DNA of 55,059 bases, taken from positions 1 through 55,059 of IMG/VR virus record IMGVR_UViG_3300017963_000062; one strand, given 5' to 3'. Shown piece after piece: positions 33,296-39,729 of this stretch. Positions within the stretch are counted from its first letter, which is position 1. Each line of letters opens with the position of its first letter. The notes under the pieces were generated by a model that did not search any database, was not told where the DNA came from, and saw only the letters and a list, made by a program, of their open reading frames with translations. Both the position numbers and the translations under genes were made by a program. Source of the stretch: a virus.

Positions 33296-33703
33296 TTATG
33301 CTTTGCTGTAACCCTCAACCCCACGTTTTACGCGGTCTTCTTTTCTTTTTTTAGACCACATCAACGCTTCCTCCAACTTTGTTATGACGATAGCATTTTC
33401 TCGGCATGGAAAGTTTTTATTGAGGTTTTCGATCATGATTTTTGCGGTTTCTATTATTGTGTCTACTTGGCACCCGTTCACACCATTTTCTTTTATTGGT
33501 CCTTTTTGAATTGTGAACGAAATTGAATTTACATCGTTGCGAACATAAACAAAATTCTTTGGTCTTATTTCATTCTCAAACCATTTGTAATCCATGGCTC
33601 CAGATTCGTTGAATTTGGATGGATGCTTTTTTTGAAGATCATCCATAACAACAACATCAAAACCGCCTATTTGGTCAACACCTTTTAAAGTTTCTAAAGC
33701 CAT
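33296..33703 (-). CDS. Acb2/Tad1-like cyclic-nucleotide sponge candidate, copy 1 (135 aa)
   Basis: The C-terminal half reads IQKGPIKENGVNGCQVDTII, then NFPCRENAIVITKLEEALMW and KEDRVKRGVEG. This GPI.E.GVNG, P[CS]REN..AITKLEEAL.W and DR..RGVEG pattern is the helical hairpin I associate with the Acb2/Tad1 group, proteins that bind cyclic oligonucleotide or gcADPR signals and block CBASS or Thoeris defence. The N-terminal ~65 residues are specific. GGAG upstream. Family fit good, ligand unknown. Confidence 0.65.
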   Translation of the reverse strand: MALETLKGVDQIGGFDVVVMDDLQKKHPSKFNESGAMDYKWFENEIRPKNFVYVRNDVNSISFTIQKGPIKENGVNGCQVDTIIETAKIMIENLNKNFPCRENAIVITKLEEALMWSKKRKEDRVKRGVEGYSKA

Positions 33704-33733
33704 TTAAAAAATCTCCTTTGAATGATATGTTAA

Positions 33734-34093
33734 TTAAACACGCAGGCCAATAGTTGGCCCTTTGGCCTTGGCGGGATGATAAGCCGGGCGTGTCCGGTCC
33801 CGTTCCACTTTTTTTCTTTCTTTCGACATAACAAATATATTAAGCCTCTTCCCTTCTTTTGCAGCGCCACAAAAAACTATATGCCTCAATGATTTTGCAA
33901 TTGCTCCAGATTTTCCCAACAGGTTGCCAACGTCAGATGGTTCCACAAAAACTTCGATTGAAACAGAATTCCCCATTTCATTGAAATCCATTTTCATTGA
34001 ATCTGGATAGTCTAAAAGTAATTCTGCAACTGATTGCAAAAAAATTTTAATTCTTTGATTCAATTCTAGCTTTGATTTTTTCGCGCTGCTCAT
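33734..34093 (-). CDS. KH-domain RNA-binding protein, KhpA-like (119 aa)
   Basis: Residues 17-90: helix, strand (SVSIEVFVEPSDV), then GNLLGKSGAIAKSLRHIV with the GxxG loop GKSG at 60-63, then a strand KRLNIFVM. This is a type II KH domain as in KhpA/YlqC. KhpA binds many RNAs in host bacteria. A basic C-terminal tail follows. Overlaps the upstream gene by 47 bases. A phage copy is unusual and lies in the same leftward cluster as the tRNA and RNA ligase. Confidence 0.7.
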   Translation of the reverse strand: MSSAKKSKLELNQRIKIFLQSVAELLLDYPDSMKMDFNEMGNSVSIEVFVEPSDVGNLLGKSGAIAKSLRHIVFCGAAKEGKRLNIFVMSKERKKVERDRTRPAYHPAKAKGPTIGLRV

Positions 34094-34286
34094 CAGTGAA
34101 CGTATCCCCCATGCAGTAGTCGATTGGAAGCCACACTTGATTTTTATTTTGATTTCTTATGATAAGCTGATAGCAATCATCTTTGCATCTCAAGGCTTTT
34201 ACTGGATATTTCATAATCAAGTTGAATCTTGTATAAGCATTTAGCCTTTTATAAAATTGCAAATTTTGAATTATGTTTGGTGCCAT
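34047..34286 (-). CDS. Unknown small protein (79 aa)
   Basis: MAPNIIQNLQFYKRLNAYTR; beta-rich core and helical end DEQREKIKARIESKN. GAGG upstream. Between the RNA ligase and KH genes, overlapping the latter. No family recognised. Confidence 0.5.
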   Translation of the reverse strand: MAPNIIQNLQFYKRLNAYTRFNLIMKYPVKALRCKDDCYQLIIRNQNKNQVWLPIDYCMGDTFTDEQREKIKARIESKN

Positions 34287-34309
34287 AGATCCTCTTGTTT
34301 CTACTCATT

Positions 34310-34948
34310 TTATTCAATGTTTTTATAATGACCTTTCCTAAAATCTGAACCCTTGATCTTACAAATGATTCTATCTCCATTTCTGGCAAACATACCCAAT
34401 TTAGGAGTTAATACCATCCCCTCTGATTCGAGATCACCCAATTGAGATTTCATTCCATTTTTCACTACATCAAGTGCATTTCTTAACGTACCTCTATAAA
34501 CCACTGGCACTGCCTTTAAACCCAACTCGTTGGCTATCTCATCAACACTTTCTCTATTTAACCACCATTGGCCTATCATGACATCAAAAAGGATGAAATC
34601 TACTTCTTTTCCAAGGTAGTGTTTACCTGCACTTTGAATCTTATGACCGTATCCCTCGCCATACAGATATACAGAGGTTTCTCCAAACATCTCTTTAAAA
34701 TCTATCGTGCTTATTATCTCATCAAGTCTCTTATCCAAATGCTCTGGGATCTTTGATTTATCTGATCTTCCGAATTTGGAAACTTCACCATCTACGTATT
34801 GAATACTAATGTTGGTTCCGTCAACCTTTTCAGTACCAACCCATTCAAGGTCAAACAGATATTCAAATTCTGGCCTGGCAAACTCATTTGTGAAGTCGCC
34901 TTTTTCATCTCTCATATAAAGAGAGTTTATTTTGTGATACTTTCGCAT
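34310..34948 (-). CDS. Rnl2-like RNA ligase (212 aa)
   Basis: Nucleotidyltransferase motif I is EKVDGTN (Lys41 is the adenylated residue). Motif III-like YLYGEGYGHKIQ, motif IV ESEGMVLTP and motif V ICKIKGSDF follow at the expected spacing. Short phage RNA ligases of this kind reseal tRNAs cut by host anticodon nucleases. It lies 50 bases from a tRNA gene in the same direction, which fits. AAGGAT upstream. Confidence 0.85.
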   Translation of the reverse strand: MRKYHKINSLYMRDEKGDFTNEFARPEFEYLFDLEWVGTEKVDGTNISIQYVDGEVSKFGRSDKSKIPEHLDKRLDEIISTIDFKEMFGETSVYLYGEGYGHKIQSAGKHYLGKEVDFILFDVMIGQWWLNRESVDEIANELGLKAVPVVYRGTLRNALDVVKNGMKSQLGDLESEGMVLTPKLGMFARNGDRIICKIKGSDFRKGHYKNIE

Positions 34949-34998
34949 GATTTTATCCTTAAAATTGCCATGATGTTAATTTCTACTCCACGTTTAAA

Positions 34999-35070
34999 CA
35001 GGCTGGGAAGGACTTGAACCCTCTTCTAAAGATTTGGACTCTTTTGTTTTACCCGTTAAACTACCAGCCT
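34999..35070 (-). tRNA. tRNA-Trp (anticodon CCA)
   Basis: Folded by hand: acceptor AGGCUGG/CCAGCCU (7 pairs), D stem GUUU/AAAC, anticodon stem AAAGA/UCUUU with loop GUCCAAA (U33, anticodon CCA), variable AGAA, T stem GAGGG/CCUUC with loop UUCAAGU, discriminator G. CCA is not encoded. Its discriminator base is the last base of a GTTTAAAC site (34992-34999). Its 5' end overlaps the stop of the preceding gene. Confidence 0.93.
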
Positions 35071-35375
35071 TTTTTTCTTCGTTCTCTTTTGTGTATCTCG
35101 TCAAGTCTCTTTTTGTCAAATGTTTCTTGGTTTCTAAGCTGTAGGTAGCCGTAGAATGCAAAAGGCATTGTTATTATGAGCGCAAGTAGAAAAAGACACC
35201 CAATAAAAGGCGAAAAAATTATGGTCAGCACCTTCTCAAAAAACCTCATCTCCTTTAAATTCACAGCGCCTAGAATCGACGTGATAACGCATGTTATCGA
35301 TATCCAGCCAAGGATAATTAAAAGCAAATCGTTTGTGTAAATCCCATTTGTCAAAGAAAAATATGGTGTAGTCAT
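35061..35375 (-). CDS. Small membrane protein (104 aa)
   Basis: MTTPYFSLTNGIYTNDLLLI with GGGGTG upstream. Two hydrophobic stretches, near residues 16-37 and 50-75, and a basic tail ending RERRKKGW. The stop lies in the tRNA acceptor stem. It overlaps the RusA frame by about 140 bases, so one of the two ends may be wrong. Confidence 0.55.
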   Translation of the reverse strand: MTTPYFSLTNGIYTNDLLLIILGWISITCVITSILGAVNLKEMRFFEKVLTIIFSPFIGCLFLLALIITMPFAFYGYLQLRNQETFDKKRLDEIHKRERRKKGW

Positions 35376-35736
35376 ACTCACCCCAAAGCTTTAACGTGAC
35401 GTTTAAACATATCCTTGAGTCATCTGTAATTAATCCTGCCTGCCTTTGCATCGTGTCAAAAACAAATTTGGATAAATTGTCAATATCTGGTTTCGTGTTC
35501 CAAAAAACTTTTTGCTGTCTTTTTTTCTTTGGTATAGTGCGAGGCCACTTTTTATAGAAGATCCCAAAGAAAGCAATTTCCCCGTCCAAAGGCTCCTTAA
35601 GTTGACACCTTCTAGCTGACTCCAGCATTATTTGAGCTATCTGTTTTTTTTCATCTGACTGCGTATCAAAATGTCTGCCATATGCAAGTCCTGCTCTTTT
35701 CCAAGCTTCGTATCCATGATATTCAACTTTTAACAT
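35236..35736 (-). CDS. RusA-type Holliday junction resolvase (166 aa)
   Basis: NTKPDIDNLSKFVFDTMQ with later LITDDSR: Asp residues of KPD.DN and the DD pair are the RusA active site. Preceded by the usual basic strand region (KKWPRTIPKKKR). RusA is ~120 residues; here ~45 extra residues at the C-terminus overlap the next gene. Couples to the upstream gene through TGATG. Works with the DnaC-like, RecE-like and RecT proteins in replication and recombination. Confidence 0.85.
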   Translation of the reverse strand: MLKVEYHGYEAWKRAGLAYGRHFDTQSDEKKQIAQIMLESARRCQLKEPLDGEIAFFGIFYKKWPRTIPKKKRQQKVFWNTKPDIDNLSKFVFDTMQRQAGLITDDSRICLNVTLKLWGEYDYTIFFFDKWDLHKRFAFNYPWLDIDNMRYHVDSRRCEFKGDEVF

Positions 35737-36002
35737 CAATGCATATTCCCCTTGTGCTGCTTGATGTCATTCCAATCATTTACCACGTCTTCAATTGTAA
35801 ATGGCTTGTTAGTGTCAAGATAGGCCGTATTTTTACTAACCGTTCCACATTCATCGCATTGGAGGTAAGAATATATTTCAACTGGTTCTTCCATGCCAGT
35901 TGATTGCATACGCTGGTATACTGCCATTGGCCCATTACAATTGTAGCAAGGTTTGCAACTTTCCATTAGTGCTTCCATTTTTTCAACTTCAGTCGCTTTC
36001 AT
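35736..36002 (-). CDS. Lar-like zinc ribbon protein (88 aa)
   Basis: SCKPCYNCNGPM and YLQCDECGTVS give the two CxxC pairs, followed by VVNDWND, the ...WN end of the Lar/restriction-alleviation type zinc ribbon. A paralogue-like gene occurs at 41954. Function in phages is mostly unknown. Confidence 0.5.
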   Translation of the reverse strand: MKATEVEKMEALMESCKPCYNCNGPMAVYQRMQSTGMEEPVEIYSYLQCDECGTVSKNTAYLDTNKPFTIEDVVNDWNDIKQHKGNMH

Positions 36003-36198
36003 AAGTTTCTACCCTGTAATCAATATATTTTTCTTTAGCGCATTTTGGGCAGTCGTGGAGTTTGTAAGCGGCCATTGAAACAGTCCAACTTTGATTACAC
36101 TTCTTGCAATTTGTGACATTTGTAATTTGGAATTTTTTGACTTGGTTTTTCGATATTATAGCATTGGTGTCAATTCGCCTATGATATTTTACTTTCAC
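35989..36198 (-). CDS. Small zinc ribbon protein (69 aa)
   Basis: TNCKKCNQSWTVSM and LHDCPKCAKEKY form two CxxC pairs. Starts immediately after a strong terminator hairpin, with no obvious promoter. Function unknown. Confidence 0.5.
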   Translation of the reverse strand: MKVKYHRRIDTNAIISKNQVKKFQITNVTNCKKCNQSWTVSMAAYKLHDCPKCAKEKYIDYRVETYESD

Positions 36199-36200
36199 AA

Positions 36201-36231
36201 AAAAACCCCCTTGCCGCCTAGCAAGGGGGGG
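36201..36231 (-). terminator. Strong terminator or attenuator hairpin before the 36.2-kb gene
   Basis: On the minus strand CCCCCTTGC, loop, GCAAGGGGG then TTTTTTT. Nine GC-rich pairs and a T-run. The next gene starts at the end of the T-run, so this may be an attenuator rather than an end. Confidence 0.75.
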
Positions 36232-36238
36232 AAAACCA

Positions 36239-36403
36239 CTACTTGTTTTTTTCTCCCAACTCTCTTATATCCCTTGCCATTTGCTGTAGTGCGTGGACTT
36301 TATCACCTTCGTTCATCATATTCCACATCTTTTTACCCTGGCGGTATGGTTTTCTTCGAACAAAACACCATAATTTTATAAATTTCGCTGTTTTGGAATT
36401 CAC
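36239..36403 (-). CDS. Unknown small protein with GTG start (54 aa)
   Basis: GTG overlaps the stop of the previous gene (GTGA) and ends TAG just before the terminator. Begins MNSKTAKFIKLWCFVRRKP and ends RDIRELGEKNK. Basic and helical. Supported by coupling and by filling an otherwise empty interval. Confidence 0.45.
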   Translation of the reverse strand: MNSKTAKFIKLWCFVRRKPYRQGKKMWNMMNEGDKVHALQQMARDIRELGEKNK

Positions 36404-36639
36404 TTTTTTCTCGCCTTTTTGACCGTCGAGCTAAATTCAAAATCAGAGAGCACCGAATCAAGAAATTTAGTTACAATCTTGTCAATGTCTTCAACTCCTA
36501 TGTCTGCTTTTTCCAATTCTTGTTTGTCAATATTTTTGACTTTGAAAATCAGATCCATACAGTCCCGCATAATCTGGGTTTTTATATCCCAATTTCGCTT
36601 GAACATATCTACTAGCTCTTCCTTTGATTTGTCCAACAT
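36400..36639 (-). CDS. Small helical protein (79 aa)
   Basis: MLDKSKEELVDMFKRNWDIK with GAGGGG upstream. Charged and helical; ends in a Lys/Arg cluster. Overlaps both neighbours by short stops. No family recognised. Confidence 0.5.
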   Translation of the reverse strand: MLDKSKEELVDMFKRNWDIKTQIMRDCMDLIFKVKNIDKQELEKADIGVEDIDKIVTKFLDSVLSDFEFSSTVKKARKK

Positions 36640-36641
36640 TT

Positions 36642-36905
36642 TCAATTCCCCTCTTCTAAAAGTAAGTCAATTATTTTTTTTTGCTTGGAGATAATAACAT
36701 CTTTTTCAGCACACTGGCATTCTGCTTTTGCCACTGTTTTATCTATCTTTTCCGTTAGTGTTTCGTGATCCCCAAATTTTCTTTTCCAAGAATATATAGT
36801 AGTGCTTTTAATGCCGTGTTTCTTGGCCACCTTTGCCGCGTTGCCAACTTTAGCAACCTCCCTTAGTATCTCTTTCTTTTTCTCTACTGTGTAACTCTTC
36901 CTCAT
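36642..36905 (-). CDS. Transposase-type (IS3 OrfA-like) HTH protein, stand-alone (87 aa)
   Basis: SYTVEKKKEILREVAKVGNA then AKVAKKHGIKSTTIYSWKRKFG is the transposase_8/OrfA helix-turn-helix, followed by a leucine-rich helix. There is no transposase core nearby and no inverted repeats, so it is a domesticated DNA-binding protein rather than an IS element. Confidence 0.6.
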   Translation of the reverse strand: MRKSYTVEKKKEILREVAKVGNAAKVAKKHGIKSTTIYSWKRKFGDHETLTEKIDKTVAKAECQCAEKDVIISKQKKIIDLLLEEGN

Positions 36906-37257
36906 TCTTTTGGCCCTCTTTTTTTAATTTTTCCAAACTTTCTTCTGCATCTTTTAGCAGTTTTATGAGATCTTTTCTCCAATAAAAACATGAAATGAAC
37001 ATGTAAAAGGATACTACAGAGATCAACGCCAGCATGAAGCCAACAAAGTAAAACAAAGTTGACTCGAAGTTATGACCAAGCAAGGTGATCGATACAGCAG
37101 CAGCAACGATGGATTCTACCAGCGATGTTAACATACTACCTTTGTTCAACTTGACTAGCCGTGTGGCATTGATTAGCAAAACTTCTGCTCTGTATTGCAA
37201 CATTTTATGTTGCAGTGTGTCCCAGTAACTTTGTTGTTTCCTGCTTACTTCGTCCAT
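36850..37257 (-). CDS. Membrane protein with two TM segments (135 aa)
   Basis: Start at MDEVSRKQQSYWDTLQHK, with GGAAGG upstream; an earlier ATG lies inside the previous gene. Hydrophobic helices near residues 42-60 and 64-84 flanked by charged, helical segments; C-terminal coiled coil of Lys/Glu. Overlaps both neighbours. Role unknown. Confidence 0.5.
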   Translation of the reverse strand: MDEVSRKQQSYWDTLQHKMLQYRAEVLLINATRLVKLNKGSMLTSLVESIVAAAVSITLLGHNFESTLFYFVGFMLALISVVSFYMFISCFYWRKDLIKLLKDAEESLEKLKKEGQKNEEELHSREKERDTKGGC

Positions 37258-37583
37258 GTTCCTTCCACCTCTCTTTCTATGCGATCTCTTGTTCTCTCTT
37301 TTTGGGACGTCAGCGCATTTTTCAAGCAAGCGATGGTTTTCTTGTTTTGTTCACATGGCAACTTTCTATCTAGCATTTCGTACAATGACAATGCCAGGCT
37401 GACAATATGACTGGGGTCTATCCCTTGGTCACCAAATATTGACCTTGGGCCAGGTTGTATCCTCAAGCGGATCTCATTCGTCTTGCAGTTAAATTCGATG
37501 TCGTGAGATCTCCTTCCGCAAACCCTAATCCTATGTATTGGTCTGTCGTCTATGTACTTGAGATCACTTATGTATTGAAGCAT
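37245..37583 (-). CDS. Acb2/Tad1-like sponge candidate, copy 2 (112 aa)
   Basis: IQPGPRSIFGDQGIDPSHIV, then KLPCEQNKKTIACLKNALT and RTRDRIEREVEG. The spacing and key positions match the 33.3-kb protein: IQ.GP, G[IV], P-C-x2-N, IxxLxxAL, R.xDRxxRxVEG. The catalytic claim is not relevant here; these would be ligand binders. N-terminal ~45 residues differ. Two divergent copies may bind different signals. Confidence 0.55.
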   Translation of the reverse strand: MLQYISDLKYIDDRPIHRIRVCGRRSHDIEFNCKTNEIRLRIQPGPRSIFGDQGIDPSHIVSLALSLYEMLDRKLPCEQNKKTIACLKNALTSQKERTRDRIEREVEGTWTK

Positions 37584-37603
37584 AGTTGCAGCCTTTTTAA
37601 ATG

Positions 37604-37666
37604 AGTGGTTTTGAACTCCCCAACTAGCCAGCTAACGTTGCTGGCTGATTGGCCTAATTAGGAGTT
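37604..37666 (-). promoter_or_regulatory. Multi-stem RNA hairpin at the end of the DnaC-like gene
   Basis: On the minus strand: AACUCC and GGAGUU, CCAA and UUGG, AGCCAGC and GCUGGCU nest around the loop AACGUUA. The DnaC-like stop codon lies just after the first arm. There is no U-run, so it may be an RNA processing or stability element rather than a terminator. Confidence 0.5.
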
Positions 37667-38371
37667 TTTGAACATATCAAAAACTTCTGCTTGACGATTT
37701 CTCGCTGTCATTGTTCTATAGTTGTAATCGTGCCATCTCACAATTGGCGCGGCCTTAATAATGCGGTCTACAGTCTTTTGCAAATATTTGGATCGTAAAG
37801 CTTTTTCATCAAGATTTGTGGAGATAAATGTTTGTGTTTGATTTTTTTCGCGATAATCGAACAATCTCCATATGATCTTTTTTTCCCATTCCGATCCAAT
37901 CTCATTCCCCAAATCATCCAAGAAAAGATACTTTGGCTTGTAAAATCTTTTTAGGCAAAACTCTATGTCTACATCCTTGCTCTTGAGAAGCCCTAGAATC
38001 TCGTCTACGGTGATGAAACATACTTTTCCACCTCTATGCATTACCCTAGAGGCAAAAGCCCTTAAAATAGTCGTTTTGCCCGTTCCAGGGTTTCCGTAGA
38101 AAGTAACACCAAAGGGTTTGTCCCAATTCAATAATCCCTTCACAAATTTATGATTGTAGCAGTCTGCATAATTTTTACTCAAAGGAGCATAATAATCGCT
38201 TAACCTAAGTCCATCCCCCCTGTCTGCAACAACATGCTTAGGCAAATTTTCCCTTCTTTCTTTGGCTGTTTGTTCTCTAATATGCGCCTCACTAGCTTTC
38301 CGTTGTCTTTCCTTTTCTTCCGGACTTGCATTAATCGCCTTTTGAAATAGTGAGTTCAAGTTTAAATTCAT
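37658..38371 (-). CDS. DnaC/IstB-like helicase loader (237 aa)
   Basis: FYGNPGTGKTT (Walker A, ~92-101), KYLFLDDLGNE (Walker B), FISTNL (sensor 1) and RIIKAAPIVRW (sensor 2 region) define a DnaC-type AAA+ ATPase. N-terminal helical segment LFQKAINASPEEKERQRK would bind the helicase. Loads host DnaB at the phage origin together with the next gene. Confidence 0.85.
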   Translation of the reverse strand: MNLNLNSLFQKAINASPEEKERQRKASEAHIREQTAKERRENLPKHVVADRGDGLRLSDYYAPLSKNYADCYNHKFVKGLLNWDKPFGVTFYGNPGTGKTTILRAFASRVMHRGGKVCFITVDEILGLLKSKDVDIEFCLKRFYKPKYLFLDDLGNEIGSEWEKKIIWRLFDYREKNQTQTFISTNLDEKALRSKYLQKTVDRIIKAAPIVRWHDYNYRTMTARNRQAEVFDMFKNS

Positions 38372-38387
38372 TATATTTTTCCCTTAA

Positions 38388-39425
38388 TTAAGGCCATGAC
38401 CAGCCTTTAAATTCATGAAACCGCTTGGCTCTTTCGATATCTTCAGCGGTGTACTCTGGCTCTACATACTCTTTTTGCTCTTCTGGTCCCTCCTTCTTTT
38501 CTTCATTTTCATATGCTTTGTTCAGCCAAGATATCAAATAGGATTCTTCGCTTCCCTGCTTGATTTTTAATCCATTCTTTACCTTGCCGTACAACTGCGC
38601 TGCGATTAACTGCACCTTTGAGTCATTTATGCCAAGGGCCAAAGCTGCAGCATTTGTAGGCCCGTGGTGGTTTATTCCGCATGATTCCAATAGTCTGCGA
38701 GTATGCTCTGATAGAATCAAATTATCAATAAATTCTCCCTCTCTTTCACCACCACCATTTGGATCATATACATTGTTGGTGGTGGTAGTTGTAGTGGTAG
38801 GATAGAGAGATTCTTTTTCTTTTTCTTTTTCTGCATTCTTAATTCTGTCTTTTTCTTTCTCCCTTCTATTAATGTTGCTGCAATTATTTATTTCGTCTTG
38901 AATTTTGTTTGATTGTATATTGCCACACTGTTGGTCATACATTGAAAGATCATTGTCAGTTAATTGATTTGCCCTTGATGGGTCAGTATCTAAGTTGTTA
39001 GAAATCACACCATTTTCTATTGCAGAATTATTGTCGTTTTCTTGATTGTTTCCTGTGTTTTCATTGTCGTTTTCTTGATTGTTTCCTGTGTTTTCATTGT
39101 CGTTTTCTTGACGATTTATTGATGAATCTGGGTACTCCAGCAACAGCCCATTTTTATTGGATATTATTGATATAAATCCATTTTCTGCTAATTTTTTAAC
39201 CATTGTTCGAGCCTTCCAGTAGGTAACTTCACACCCATCTGCTAACTCTTGATAAGAGGTCAATGTTTGATATTTTTTTGTTTTTTCTCCATCCTCCCAG
39301 GACGCCCAAGAGAGCAATTCAAAAAACATCCAGGCCAATTTTTTGTCTTTCCAAAGTGGATTGTCGCGGCTTCTAATAAAGTAATGTCTGTCTATTTTTA
39401 CCCAACCTGCATATTTTCTAACCAA
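38388..39425 (-). CDS. DnaD/lambda O-like replication initiator (345 aa)
   Basis: TTG start with GGAG upstream. Residues 1-105 form a winged-helix domain: WVKIDRHYFIRS, SYQELADGCEVTYWKARTMVKKLAENGFI. A low-complexity linker contains QENDNENTGN repeats. The C-terminal part (near 230-345) has EEPLISWLNKAYENE-like segments as in DnaD/primosome proteins. Next to the DnaC-like loader, it is the likely origin-binding protein. The exact 33-bp repeats in its linker could be origin iterons. Confidence 0.7.
   Translation of the reverse strand: MVRKYAGWVKIDRHYFIRSRDNPLWKDKKLAWMFFELLSWASWEDGEKTKKYQTLTSYQELADGCEVTYWKARTMVKKLAENGFISIISNKNGLLLEYPDSSINRQENDNENTGNNQENDNENTGNNQENDNNSAIENGVISNNLDTDPSRANQLTDNDLSMYDQQCGNIQSNKIQDEINNCSNINRREKEKDRIKNAEKEKEKESLYPTTTTTTTNNVYDPNGGGEREGEFIDNLILSEHTRRLLESCGINHHGPTNAAALALGINDSKVQLIAAQLYGKVKNGLKIKQGSEESYLISWLNKAYENEEKKEGPEEQKEYVEPEYTAEDIERAKRFHEFKGWSWP
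39031..39111 (-). repeat. 33-bp direct repeat (2.45 copies) inside the initiator gene
   Basis: 39031-39063 and 39064-39096 are identical on the + strand, and 39097-39111 repeats the first 15 bases. Encodes QENDNENTGN units. In lambda-like phages the origin lies as iterons in the initiator gene. Candidate origin only. Confidence 0.7.
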
Positions 39426-39608
39426 TTTTATTCTCCAATCATCTTTTCAGTTTAACAAAGCAAATAATTTATTGACCTCCTCCCAAAAAAAACATACAAA
39501 ACAAAAAGGGGGGGGTCGTGATCTGCTATTGCAGACCTTTAGACATCTATGCCCGATCTTTCTTTGTGTTTTGGGGTCAAGCCGTGTGCGCAAAATCATA
39601 GCTTGAAA

Positions 39609-39646
39609 CCAATAAAAGCGGCTGTTTGGCCGCTTTTTTTTTATTG
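39609..39646 (-). terminator. Bidirectional terminator between recT and the initiator gene
   Basis: GCGGC, six-base loop, GCCGC with a long T-run on the + strand and TTTT on the minus strand. The 39426-39729 gap also holds an eight-G run (39511) and no convincing gene. Confidence 0.7.
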
Positions 39647-39729
39647 CATAGATAAATGGAATTTGAAAGAGATAATTGCTTAGAGAATAGAGTAGGTAGG
39701 AATTGGCCAAAGGCCGAGGAAGTTTTGAA

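Noticed and set aside
36642-36905. IS3-family insertion sequence
   Set aside because: Only an OrfA-like HTH is present. There is no DDE core, no inverted repeats and no target duplication.
37590-37666. Second tRNA gene at the hairpin
   Set aside because: There is a T-arm-like string but no D arm or anticodon arm of the right size. The stems nest as one hairpin.
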